DNA from: Jonesiaceae bacterium BS-20
GTDB taxonomy: Bacteria > Actinomycetota > Actinomycetes > Actinomycetales > Cellulomonadaceae
Direction of reading: 5' to 3'
NCBI GenBank assembly: GCA_039995105.1
Contig: CP146203.1
Location: forward strand, 124,001 to 188,000
DNA: 64,000 bases
Under the pieces are notes generated by a model that ran no database searches, was not told the origin of the DNA, and saw nothing but the letters and a program-made list of their open reading frames with translations. The position numbers and the translations under genes are program-made. This document shows positions 56,591 to 64,000 of this stretch, piece by piece. How positions within the stretch are numbered: position 1 is the first letter of the stretch; every line of letters begins with the position of its first letter.

Positions 56591-57574
56591 ATGGCAGGAA
56601 ACTCTCAGCGTCGCGGAGCTGTGCGCAAGGCGTCGACAAAGAAGGGCCCAACCAAGGGCACCGGTGGTAATAGCCGTCAGGCTTTGGAAGGCCGTAAGGC
56701 AACTCCAAAGGCTGAGGATCGCACGTGGCACGTGGCTAACAAGCGTAAGGCCGCCGAGACTCGTCTCGAAGAGGCCCGCAACCGGCACGCCCCACGCACC
56801 CGCAGCAAGACCCAGCGCTCGGGTGACAACGTCACCGAGTTTGTGGCTGGCCGTAACTCGGTCCTTGAGGCCCTGCGGGCAGACATGCCGGTAAGCCGGG
56901 TCATCATCGCTACCCGCATTGAGCACGACGACCGTACCAAGGAAATCATTTCCATCGCTACCGAGCGTGGGCTGGATATCTTTGAGACATCGAAAAATGA
57001 TCTTGACACCATGACGGATAATTCCGTTCATCAGGGTGTTGCGATTGCGGTGCCACCGTACGAATATTCGGACATTGACGACCTTCTCGATGCCGCAGCA
57101 CACAAGCGTGAACCGGCACTTATTATTGCCCTAGACTCCGTTACGGATCCGCGTAACTTAGGTGCGATCCTGCGGTCCGCAGGTGCATTCGGTGCACACG
57201 GCGTGCTCATTCCAGAGCGTCGTTCCGCTGGCGTGACCGCATCTGCGTGGAAGGTGTCCGCGGGCGCCGCAGCGCGTGTTCCTGTTGCGCGTGAGACCAA
57301 CCTGGTTCGTTCGCTTGAAGAGTTGAAGAAGGCTGGCTGCTTCGTAGTTGGCCTCGACGGTGGTGGCACCACTACCGTGGCTGACCTGCCGTTCTCCAAC
57401 GATCCGGTGGTTATTGTCATTGGTTCCGAAGGTAAGGGACTGTCCCGCCTAGTGCGCGAGAAGTGCGATGTCATTGCCGGAATCCCCATGTCCAACGTGG
57501 TGGAGTCCCTCAACGCTGGTGTGGCCGCTGGCATTACCCTGTATGAGATTGCACAGGCCCGTAGAGCAAAGTAA
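56591..57574 (+). CDS. rlmB: 23S rRNA 2'-O-methyltransferase RlmB/TrmH family
   Basis: Methylates a guanosine in the 23S rRNA peptidyl-transferase region (G2251 in E. coli), using SAM. 327 residues: a lysine/arginine-rich N-terminal extension (about 1-75), an L30e-like substrate-binding domain (FVAGRNSVLEAL), and the SPOUT knot (LDSVTDPRNLGAILRSAGAFG, IGSEGKGLSRLVRE, IPMSNVVESLNAGVAAGI). Coupled to cysS, as in mycobacteria. Confidence 0.95.
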   Translation: MAGNSQRRGAVRKASTKKGPTKGTGGNSRQALEGRKATPKAEDRTWHVANKRKAAETRLEEARNRHAPRTRSKTQRSGDNVTEFVAGRNSVLEALRADMPVSRVIIATRIEHDDRTKEIISIATERGLDIFETSKNDLDTMTDNSVHQGVAIAVPPYEYSDIDDLLDAAAHKREPALIIALDSVTDPRNLGAILRSAGAFGAHGVLIPERRSAGVTASAWKVSAGAAARVPVARETNLVRSLEELKKAGCFVVGLDGGGTTTVADLPFSNDPVVIVIGSEGKGLSRLVREKCDVIAGIPMSNVVESLNAGVAAGITLYEIAQARRAK

Positions 57575-57595
57575 CGAGCTGCTAGTCATTCTTCA

Positions 57596-57638
57596 TGCAT
57601 AGGGCACCCAACCGATCATCGGTTGGGTGCCCTATGCA
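57596..57638. terminator. Long perfect hairpin between convergent rlmB and the DUF4032 gene
   Basis: Arms of 20 bases (57596-57615 and 57619-57638) pair perfectly around TCA. It is a likely bidirectional terminator. Confidence 0.75.
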
Positions 57639-57713
57639 ACTTTCCAGTAGCCTGGCACACAAAACACCTCAAGTTTTGGTCAAATTGACTGGAAACTATG
57701 AAACGGGGGACGG

Positions 57714-58958
57714 CTACTCCTGGAGGTGGGCCTCATCCGGGGCAAGCCCTAGGACAGCCATCTCATCTGGACGCTTGCGCAGCACGTTCTCTACGTAGCT
57801 TGCGACTACCTGATCCATGGGGACGTCGTACTGGGCCTTCTCAGACATGTACCAGCGGTGGTCCAAGATCTCGTGGTACAGCTGGGCGGGTTCGAGTTTG
57901 CGGCGCTGGTCGCGTGGAACAGCTTGAATGGCGGGCTCAAAAACATTAGCCAACCAGTCATGGGCAACAAACTCGATCTCATCATTTTGCCGGTCAGACA
58001 TAGCTCGGTAGGACTCGAGGTCGTTAATGAGTCTGCGAGCTTGGTTTTCTTGGACGTCCAACCCGGTCAGGTGCATGAGGCGGCGGGCGTGGTGGCCGGC
58101 GTCAACTACCTTTGGCTGAATCATGATGGTGGTGCCGTCAATATCCGTGGTCATCTCGAGCTCATCAACATCGAACCCAAGTGAGTTCAGGTGTTCAATG
58201 TGCGCGGAAACGCGCCAGGACTCATCGGCGTCAAAGGATTCCATGTCATGCAGTGCACTCCAGAGCTCGTTGTACCGAGCGAAGAGGCGGTCACCAATGT
58301 CAATGACATCTTCTTCTTCATCGATGAACTCACCGGCCTGCAGGTCCATGAGTTCGCCAATGATGTTGGTGCGTGCCAACTCAATGTCGTAGTTGCGTTG
58401 ACCATCGGTCAGCTTTGGATACAGCCTTCCGGTCTCTGCGTCTACAAGCCAAGCCGCAAAGGTCTCCGCATCCCGGCGGAACAGGGTGTTCGACAACGAA
58501 ACATCGCCCCAATAGAACCCGATGAGGTGCAAACGGACCATGAGCACGGCCAACGCGTCAACAAGGCGTGATGAAGTATCTGGCTGCAGGTTCTGGCTGT
58601 ATAGGGACCGGTACGGCAGGGAAAATTGAAGGTGCTTGGTGATCAGCACAGCCTCAAGGCGTTCCCCATTCTTGTCCTTGCGCCCGGTGATTACTCCAAC
58701 GGGCTCGACGCTAGGAATCTCAGTCTTACTGAGTTGCCGCAGCAGCTCATACTCGCTAAACGCAACAACCTCGCCGATCTCCTTGACCGCGATGACCTCA
58801 CCGGAGAGGCGCACAAAGCGCACAATGTGCCGGGAGATACCGCGCGGCAAAGCTACGAGGACATCATTGGGCCATTCTTCGAGCGGAATGTTCCACGGCA
58901 AACTGAGGAGAGCCGGGTCAGCGGTAGCTGACGTAATTTGTAGCGAAGATTTGGACAC
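57714..58958 (-). CDS. DUF4032 protein with a kinase-like fold
   Basis: 414 residues. The N-terminal half resembles lipopolysaccharide-kinase-type small-molecule kinases (IAVKEIG, GFYWGDVSLSNTLFR, AWLVDAETG at the metal-binding place), and a C-terminal DUF4032 domain follows. The substrate is unknown. It is widely kept in Actinobacteria. The GTG at 58958 has AGGA upstream. It lies between rlmB and an ABC ATPase gene. Confidence 0.82.
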   Translation of the reverse strand: MSKSSLQITSATADPALLSLPWNIPLEEWPNDVLVALPRGISRHIVRFVRLSGEVIAVKEIGEVVAFSEYELLRQLSKTEIPSVEPVGVITGRKDKNGERLEAVLITKHLQFSLPYRSLYSQNLQPDTSSRLVDALAVLMVRLHLIGFYWGDVSLSNTLFRRDAETFAAWLVDAETGRLYPKLTDGQRNYDIELARTNIIGELMDLQAGEFIDEEEDVIDIGDRLFARYNELWSALHDMESFDADESWRVSAHIEHLNSLGFDVDELEMTTDIDGTTIMIQPKVVDAGHHARRLMHLTGLDVQENQARRLINDLESYRAMSDRQNDEIEFVAHDWLANVFEPAIQAVPRDQRRKLEPAQLYHEILDHRWYMSEKAQYDVPMDQVVASYVENVLRKRPDEMAVLGLAPDEAHLQE

Positions 58959-59011
58959 GTAAGATTCCTAAGCTGGTGACCTAACAATAACTTCATCCTA
59001 TGCGGGAATGA

Positions 59012-59051
59012 CAAAGTGGGTGGGACCGGCGAACCGGTCCCACCCACTTTG
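59012..59051 (-). terminator. Hairpin between the ABC ATPase gene and the DUF4032 gene
   Basis: Arms of 18 bases (59012-59029 and 59034-59051) are perfect, around a four-base loop. On the minus strand it follows the ATPase stop codon and precedes the DUF4032 promoter region. Confidence 0.75.
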
Positions 59052-59091
59052 CGCTAAATGCTTACCTTAGATCAATCCAAAACGAATTGAA

Positions 59092-60192
59092 TCAGAGGGT
59101 GGCAATACGTGCGCCACTGCCTGGTGCAAAGATGTGCTCGTTGCCTGGCTTGATGGTCGCGTGCACAAACTCGCCCTTGTCTGGAGCGGTGCGTGGGTTT
59201 ACCCGGACAATAACGTCCTGGTCGCCCGTAGCGGTCTTCAGTGATCCGTAAACGTATGCGTCGGAACCAAGCTCCTCAACAATGTTTACCTGGATAGCAA
59301 GCGCTGATGGGTCGTTCTCGGATACGAGCTCGAGTGCCTCTGGGCGGAATCCAATGGTGACCTGACCGTTGTCAGCGTCGGTCAGCTTGGACAGTGCATC
59401 ACGTGAGATTGGTACACGGGCGTCACCGACCTTGGCTGAACCGTTCTCGATGTCAAAGGTGCCAAGGTTCATGGCTGGGGAGCCAATGAAGCCGGCAACG
59501 AAGACGTTAGCTGGGGTGTCATACATTTCACGTGGGGTGCCCACCTGCTGCAGGATACCGTCCTTGAGGACCGCGATGCGGTCACCCATGGTCAGTGCCT
59601 CGGTCTGGTCGTGAGTAACGTAAACGGTGGTTACTCCCAGACGGCGCTGCAGGGAAGCAATCTGTGTACGGGTCTGGACGCGGAGCTTAGCGTCAAGGTT
59701 AGACAGCGGCTCATCCATGAGGAAGACCTGTGGCTGACGAACAATTGCACGGCCCATTGCAACACGCTGACGCTGACCACCGGAAAGAGCCTTTGGCTTG
59801 CGGTCCAAGTACTCGGTCAGGTCAAGGATCTTTGCAGCTTCTTCAACGCGCTGGCGGATCTCGGTCTTGTTGATGCCGGCGATCTTGAGGGCAAAGCCCA
59901 TGTTGTCAGCAACGGACATGTGTGGGTACAGCGCATAGTTCTGGAACACCATTGCGATGTCACGGTCTTTTGGCTGTACGTCGGTGACGTCACGGTCACC
60001 AATCAAGACGCGTCCTTGGTTAATGTCCTCGAGGCCTGCGAGCATACGCAGTGAGGTTGACTTACCACAACCGGAAGGACCAACGAGTACAAGGAACTCG
60101 CCGTCTTCCACGTGTAGGTTGAGTTGGTCTACGGCTGGACGCTCTGTTCCAGGGTAGATCCGGCTCGCGTGGTCATAAGTAACAGTAGCCAT
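59092..60192 (-). CDS. Sugar ABC transporter ATP-binding protein, MsiK/UgpC type
   Basis: 366 residues from the ATG at 60192 (AAGGGA upstream; the start at 60210 is less well placed). Walker [10 protein letters not shown], signature LSGGQRQRVAMGRAI, Walker B VFLMDEPLSNLDAKLR, switch HDQTEALTMGD, then a C-terminal TOBE/OB domain. No permease or binding protein is near, so it is probably a shared ATPase for several oligosaccharide importers, as MsiK in Streptomyces. A hairpin (60210-60227) overlaps the region just before its ribosome site. Confidence 0.93.
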   Translation of the reverse strand: MATVTYDHASRIYPGTERPAVDQLNLHVEDGEFLVLVGPSGCGKSTSLRMLAGLEDINQGRVLIGDRDVTDVQPKDRDIAMVFQNYALYPHMSVADNMGFALKIAGINKTEIRQRVEEAAKILDLTEYLDRKPKALSGGQRQRVAMGRAIVRQPQVFLMDEPLSNLDAKLRVQTRTQIASLQRRLGVTTVYVTHDQTEALTMGDRIAVLKDGILQQVGTPREMYDTPANVFVAGFIGSPAMNLGTFDIENGSAKVGDARVPISRDALSKLTDADNGQVTIGFRPEALELVSENDPSALAIQVNIVEELGSDAYVYGSLKTATGDQDVIVRVNPRTAPDKGEFVHATIKPGNEHIFAPGSGARIATL

Positions 60193-60209
60193 GGTGCTAC
60201 ATCCCTTCA

Positions 60210-60227
60210 CCGGCAGGTACGTGCCGG
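60210..60227 (-). promoter_or_regulatory. Hairpin just before the ABC ATPase ribosome site
   Basis: CCGGCA and TGCCGG pair around a six-base loop, 17 bases before the ATG. Another hairpin lies 40 bases further upstream (near 60262-60280). They may be mRNA structures affecting translation or stability. Confidence 0.35.
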
Positions 60228-60393
60228 ACGATCCGTTGTGAATGGCTGTGCTCGCATTTTGGTCCCAGCGAAACTGGGATCAGGTCTGCGTTGACACTCT
60301 TGATTAAATTTTCAGCTGCATTGCCGACTGAGCAACAATGCCCCTGCCTTACTACGAACTGCCAAGTGAGACCGGCTTTTAACCGTGTCCTAC

Positions 60394-61218
60394 TTAACAA
60401 TCCTGAATCACCTTATCAGCAATGTATGAAAGTAGTAGCGAAATGTGATCTACAGTCCGAACTCTGAAACCGGCGGCGGTATCGCCGTCGCCGACCTTAA
60501 CTCCCACGTCGCCTGTTCCAAGGGTGATAAACACGGTTTCATCCGTAACATCATCACCAAAGTACAGCACGTGACTCGCGCCCAGCTCGTGCTTTAACTG
60601 GCCTAGTGACTGCCCCTTGGTGGCTTGTTGCACAGCCACCTCGATCACGTCTTTGCCAGCCATGGCAAAGACATCGAGCCGTGCACAAAACGCCAGGAGT
60701 TCAGCGTTGATACGGGTTGCATCGTCCGGGTGCGCTAGGCGGGTGTGCAGCACTGCGGCGGCCGGTTTGTGCTCAACCCAAGCCCCCTGTGCCGTGCCGG
60801 CAAGAGCTTCTGCCTGTTCCGCAACGGTGGCTAGGTTAGCGGCCTGAGCAGGGGACAAAGCGTGGTCCTGGCGGACTAGCAGCCCATTGGTGACCAGACC
60901 CTGCTCAGCGCCGTGACTACCGATCAGATGGGTTCCGCTAGGAGGGGCCGCCAACTCGAAGAGTTGGCCAAGAGGGCGGCCGGATACTAATGCCAAATGG
61001 ACCGAGTCCGTCAGATGCATGGAAATCTTGGCGATCGCGGCCGCGCTCGAGTCGGTCATGCGTGAGTCCTCGGGGTTGTCCACCAAGGGAGCCAAGACTC
61101 CATCAAAGTCGGACGCAATGACCAAACCGTGTGAGGCATCGGCAGTAGCGGCGTCAGAAATCGCTGCGTCAACCGCTGCCAATAACGTCGCTGGCAGAGA
61201 GCTGTAATCGGCGATCAC
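60394..61218 (-). CDS. otsB: Trehalose-6-phosphate phosphatase
   Basis: Dephosphorylates trehalose 6-phosphate. 274 residues of the HAD superfamily: motif I ASDFDGVLAPL, SGRPLGQL, and YFGDDVTDETVF near the C-terminus. The GTG at 61218 overlaps the otsA stop (GTGA), giving a coupled otsA-otsB unit. Confidence 0.94.
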   Translation of the reverse strand: MIADYSSLPATLLAAVDAAISDAATADASHGLVIASDFDGVLAPLVDNPEDSRMTDSSAAAIAKISMHLTDSVHLALVSGRPLGQLFELAAPPSGTHLIGSHGAEQGLVTNGLLVRQDHALSPAQAANLATVAEQAEALAGTAQGAWVEHKPAAAVLHTRLAHPDDATRINAELLAFCARLDVFAMAGKDVIEVAVQQATKGQSLGQLKHELGASHVLYFGDDVTDETVFITLGTGDVGVKVGDGDTAAGFRVRTVDHISLLLSYIADKVIQDC

Positions 61219-62708
61219 TGGGAACCACCGCCATTGTGGTTTCCATTCCCGTTGTCGGAGCGGTCTGCGTCATACGTGAGTGCCCACTGGGCTGCGTTGA
61301 GGGAGGTGATTTCCTCGACGGCGGACAAGAACGCATGCGACCACTTGTCTACGTCGTCTTGCATGACCTTGCGTCGCATTCTGCGCATGCGACGCCTTGC
61401 CTCGGCCGGTTCCATCTCCGCGCCGTGCACGTAGGCGTTCTTCATGCCCTCAATGTCGTGCGGGTTGACCATGAGCGCGCCACCGAGCTGATCGGCCGCC
61501 CCCGTGAACTCGGACAGTACGAGCGCGCCCAAGAGATTACCGCGGGCCGCAACGTATTCCTTGGCTACGAGGTTCATGCCGTCACGCAGCGAAGTTACGA
61601 GCATGACGTCAGCGGCTAGATACAGGGCCGCCATTTCCTCGGCAGGGTAGGAATGGTGCAGGTAGTGAATCGCGGTGTGCCCAAACTCGCCAAACTCACC
61701 GTTGATGCGACCGGTTAGTAGTTCCACTTGCTCACGCAGATCCTGGTAGGCAGCTACGTTCTCGCGGCTGGGACTTGCCACTTGAATCATGACGCACTTG
61801 TCAACGGTGATGCGTCCTTCCTCAAGGAGTTCGCCGTAGGCCTTAATGCGGTGCCGGATGCCCTTGGTGTAGTCCAAGCGGTCGACACCCAGCATGATGG
61901 TTTCTGGGTTGCCAAGCTCTGTGCGAATCTCTTTGGACCGCGCAATAACGTCCGGGTCCTTGGCAAGTTGGTCAAACGATTTGGAGTCGATCGAGATCGG
62001 GAAAGCGGCGGCCTTGATGGTGCGGCGTCCCTCTTCGCTAGCGATCGTGAAAACGTTGGACCGTGCCTTGACGCCAGTTAGGCGACTGACCGAGCGCAAG
62101 AAGTTTGAGGCATCGCCGGGGCGTTGGAAGCCAATGACATCCGCGCCCAGCAGCCCGTCAAGGATCTGGCGCCGCCATGGAAGCTGCTGAAACAACTCGA
62201 GGGGAGGGAACGGAATGTGGTTGAAGAACCCAATCCGTAAGTCCGGGCGCAGCTGCCGAAGCAGCGTGGGCACGAGTTGTAGTTGGTAATCGTGGACCCA
62301 CACCGTGGCATTTTGGGCCGCCTGCGCGGCCGCGGCTTCCGCAAAGCGCTTGTTGATCCGCTGGTAGGTGTTCCACCAGTGCCGGTGGTACGTGGGCGGG
62401 GTGATGACGTCGTGGTACAGAGGCCACAGGGTGTCATTGGAGAACCCCTCGTAAAATTCCTCGACCTCGATCTCCGACAGCGGAACGGGAACGAGAAACG
62501 TGCCATCGGCATCGAACGGCTCGAGTTCCTGATCAATTCCGCCGCTCCAACCCACCCAAGCGGCATCTGCGCCGCGCATTACCGGGTCAAGCGCGGTGAC
62601 TAATCCACCGGGAGAACGAGTCCAACTCAGCTCTCCAGAATCCGAGATTTGGCAGTCGACGGGAAGTCGGTTTGAAATGACAACAAGGTCAAAACCTGTT
62701 TTGCTCAT
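61215..62708 (-). CDS. otsA: Trehalose-6-phosphate synthase
   Basis: Joins UDP-glucose (or another nucleotide glucose) and glucose 6-phosphate, the first step of trehalose synthesis for stress protection. 497 residues of GT family 20: SNRLPVD at the start, [37 protein letters not shown] and [23 protein letters not shown] precedes the ATG. Divergent from the kinase gene at 62809. Confidence 0.96.
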   Translation of the reverse strand: MSKTGFDLVVISNRLPVDCQISDSGELSWTRSPGGLVTALDPVMRGADAAWVGWSGGIDQELEPFDADGTFLVPVPLSEIEVEEFYEGFSNDTLWPLYHDVITPPTYHRHWWNTYQRINKRFAEAAAAQAAQNATVWVHDYQLQLVPTLLRQLRPDLRIGFFNHIPFPPLELFQQLPWRRQILDGLLGADVIGFQRPGDASNFLRSVSRLTGVKARSNVFTIASEEGRRTIKAAAFPISIDSKSFDQLAKDPDVIARSKEIRTELGNPETIMLGVDRLDYTKGIRHRIKAYGELLEEGRITVDKCVMIQVASPSRENVAAYQDLREQVELLTGRINGEFGEFGHTAIHYLHHSYPAEEMAALYLAADVMLVTSLRDGMNLVAKEYVAARGNLLGALVLSEFTGAADQLGGALMVNPHDIEGMKNAYVHGAEMEPAEARRRMRRMRRKVMQDDVDKWSHAFLSAVEEITSLNAAQWALTYDADRSDNGNGNHNGGGSQ

Positions 62709-62795
62709 TCTTTACACTCTCCTTGGCTTCTCTAGTACCTTACCGACACAGAGCACCAAAACGTGGCCATGTTCCATTTTTGACTGCCGAGCGCC

Positions 62796-62809
62796 TAACG
62801 TTGACCTCA
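62796..62809 (+). promoter_or_regulatory. Leaderless-type promoter of the kinase gene
   Basis: TAACGT at 62796-62801 and seven bases to the ATG, no ribosome site. It lies in the 100-base divergent gap with otsA. Confidence 0.45.
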
Positions 62810-64000
62810 TGGAACGTATGGGGTTGGAACCGGGAACTGCAATTGGTGGTTACACCATTGTGTCGCAGTTGGGCTCGGGCGCAATGGGAGTGGTCTACAA
62901 GGCCGTTGATGACGGTGGCCATGCGGTTGCGTTTAAAGTCTTGCGCTCCGACGTCATAGATAAAGAAGAGTTGCGCAAGCGGTTAGTGCGGGAAGCTGCT
63001 GCCTTGCAGAAGGTGAAGCACGAGGCCGTTGCGGCCATGCTCGACGCCGAAACGGAATCCGACGAGACCTTTATAGTTACTGAACTTATTGAGGGTCCGA
63101 CCCTCGATTCTTATGTGGCAGACAACGGGCCGTTGAACCCGGATGAACTATTGCATACCGCCCAGCGGTTGGCCGGTGCGCTCAGCGCCGTCCACGGAGC
63201 GGACGTAGTGCACCGGGACATGAAGCCAAACAATGTTCTCATGGGCCACGATGGTGCCGTCCTGATTGACTTTGGTATTGCCCATGGCATGGAGGATCCG
63301 CGCCTGACAGCCACAGGAATGGTGATTGGGACTCCCGGTTACCTAGCGCCCGAGCTGGTCACGGGGGCGTCTCCGAGCGCTGATACGGACTGGTGGGGGT
63401 GGGCCGCGGTGCTCGTTTTTGCCGCCACTGGGCGTCCGCCATTTGGGACCGGCGGATATGAACTGGTCATTGCCAGGGCTATGACTGGCAAAGCCGATGT
63501 CGATGGACTTGACCGTCGCATTGCCGTGGCTTTGCGCGGCGCGCTCGCGGTTCGTGCGGAACATCGTTGGAGCGCGCAAGAGGTAATCGCAGAGTTGGAA
63601 GACGCGGCAAAGTTCCCGGGTGCGGAAGAACAATTTCTCGATGCCAGTACGGACGTTGACCCCACCCAGGTACTGAGCGCTTTGGAGATTGCCGCGCATG
63701 AAGCAGACCTGGATCGAGAGGACGGGGCTGCGTTCGCACCGGCCCCGAGGCGCCTTCCTGATGATGACGCCACGAGGGTGACGCCGGTGGCTACCTCGGT
63801 CATGCCCGTCCAAATGGCCGCGCCGCAGAGCTTTGCACCGAGTCCAAATGGTGCGTACTCCCATCCAAACCAGCAGAACACAGGCAATCTAAACGGCTAT
63901 CAGCAGTATGCGACCCAGCAATATCAGGGTCAACAGCCACCGCAGGCCTGGCCTCAGCAAGCGGGTGGCCAGCAGCCAAACGCCCACATGCCGCAGCAGT
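62809..64000 (+). CDS. Serine/threonine protein kinase, C-terminus cut off by the window edge
   Basis: The frame is open from the ATG at 62809 to the end of the window (397 residues visible). Hanks-type kinase domain: glycine loop GSGAMG, ATP-binding Lys43 (AFKVLR), catalytic Asp137 in HRDMKPNN, metal Asp154 in DFG, and PGYLAPE. From about residue 285 the chain becomes low-complexity, then rich in Gln, Pro and Tyr, a common tether before a membrane segment, but no membrane segment is seen before the edge. Likely a PknB-type receptor kinase or a related form. Confidence 0.9.
   Translation, partial: MERMGLEPGTAIGGYTIVSQLGSGAMGVVYKAVDDGGHAVAFKVLRSDVIDKEELRKRLVREAAALQKVKHEAVAAMLDAETESDETFIVTELIEGPTLDSYVADNGPLNPDELLHTAQRLAGALSAVHGADVVHRDMKPNNVLMGHDGAVLIDFGIAHGMEDPRLTATGMVIGTPGYLAPELVTGASPSADTDWWGWAAVLVFAATGRPPFGTGGYELVIARAMTGKADVDGLDRRIAVALRGALAVRAEHRWSAQEVIAELEDAAKFPGAEEQFLDASTDVDPTQVLSALEIAAHEADLDREDGAAFAPAPRRLPDDDATRVTPVATSVMPVQMAAPQSFAPSPNGAYSHPNQQNTGNLNGYQQYATQQYQGQQPPQAWPQQAGGQQPNAHMPQQ

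Overview
This 64 kb window comes from the chromosome of a moderately high-GC actinobacterium. Its genes keep the gene neighbourhoods known from mycobacteria and other Actinobacteria: ppa, dacB, a DUF2342 hydrolase, tilS, hpt, ftsH, folE, folP, folB/folK, a DUF3180 protein, PH-domain proteins, a DUF2520 protein, panC, panD and lysS; then mshA, gpmA, phoU and senX3-regX3; then an LpqE-like lipoprotein, carD, ispD, ispF, cysS and rlmB. Mycothiol synthesis (mshA), CarD, SenX3-RegX3 and several apparently leaderless GTG/ATG starts fit this. Gram-positive sorting signals (LAQTG, and a decayed LPKTR) and the moderate GC content suggest a Micrococcales-type organism, but I cannot name a genus from sequence alone.

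Layout. 1-2.4 kb: metX (cut by the window edge) and metY on the minus strand, with a strongly folded metY leader. 2.7-4.2 kb: a secreted NlpC/P60 wall hydrolase. 4.2-6.0 kb: a decayed gene in which a glycosyltransferase fragment is joined to a surface adhesin tail. 6.1-26.4 kb: a long housekeeping block covering pyrophosphatase, wall peptidase, tRNA modification, purine salvage, FtsH, folate synthesis, pantothenate, NAD and lysyl-tRNA synthetase. Most of its genes overlap or nearly touch. 26.5-33.2 kb: a lactonase, a small [2Fe-2S] protein, mshA, gpmA, phoU and the senX3-regX3 phosphate sensor. 33.4-36.3 kb: a large sortase-anchored GH43 glycosidase. 36.4-38.1 kb: a dead UvrA-like ABC gene. 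38.3-42.6 kb: the pstSCAB phosphate transporter with a probable PHO box. 43.0-47.2 kb: two tandem membrane-anchored RCC1-propeller proteins, the most novel-looking locus here. 47.3-49.7 kb: a reductase-like gene, two lipoproteins and carD. 49.8-57.6 kb: an orphan Ig-like repeat protein, ispD-ispF, a divergent oxidase/PLP-enzyme pair, cysS and rlmB. 57.7-62.7 kb: a DUF4032 kinase-like protein, an orphan sugar-ABC ATPase and otsBA for trehalose. 62.8 kb to the end: a Ser/Thr protein kinase cut by the window edge.

The pieces connect in simple ways. SenX3-RegX3, PhoU and Pst form the phosphate-starvation circuit. FtsH through folBK and panC through nadC supply cofactors. OtsAB and an MsiK/UgpC-type ATPase suggest trehalose synthesis and oligosaccharide uptake, and the GH43 protein would release sugars at the cell surface. 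Long, nearly perfect GC-rich hairpins without an obvious T-tract sit at most convergent gene junctions and probably end transcription in both directions. No tRNA, rRNA, CRISPR array, prophage or insertion sequence was recognised.
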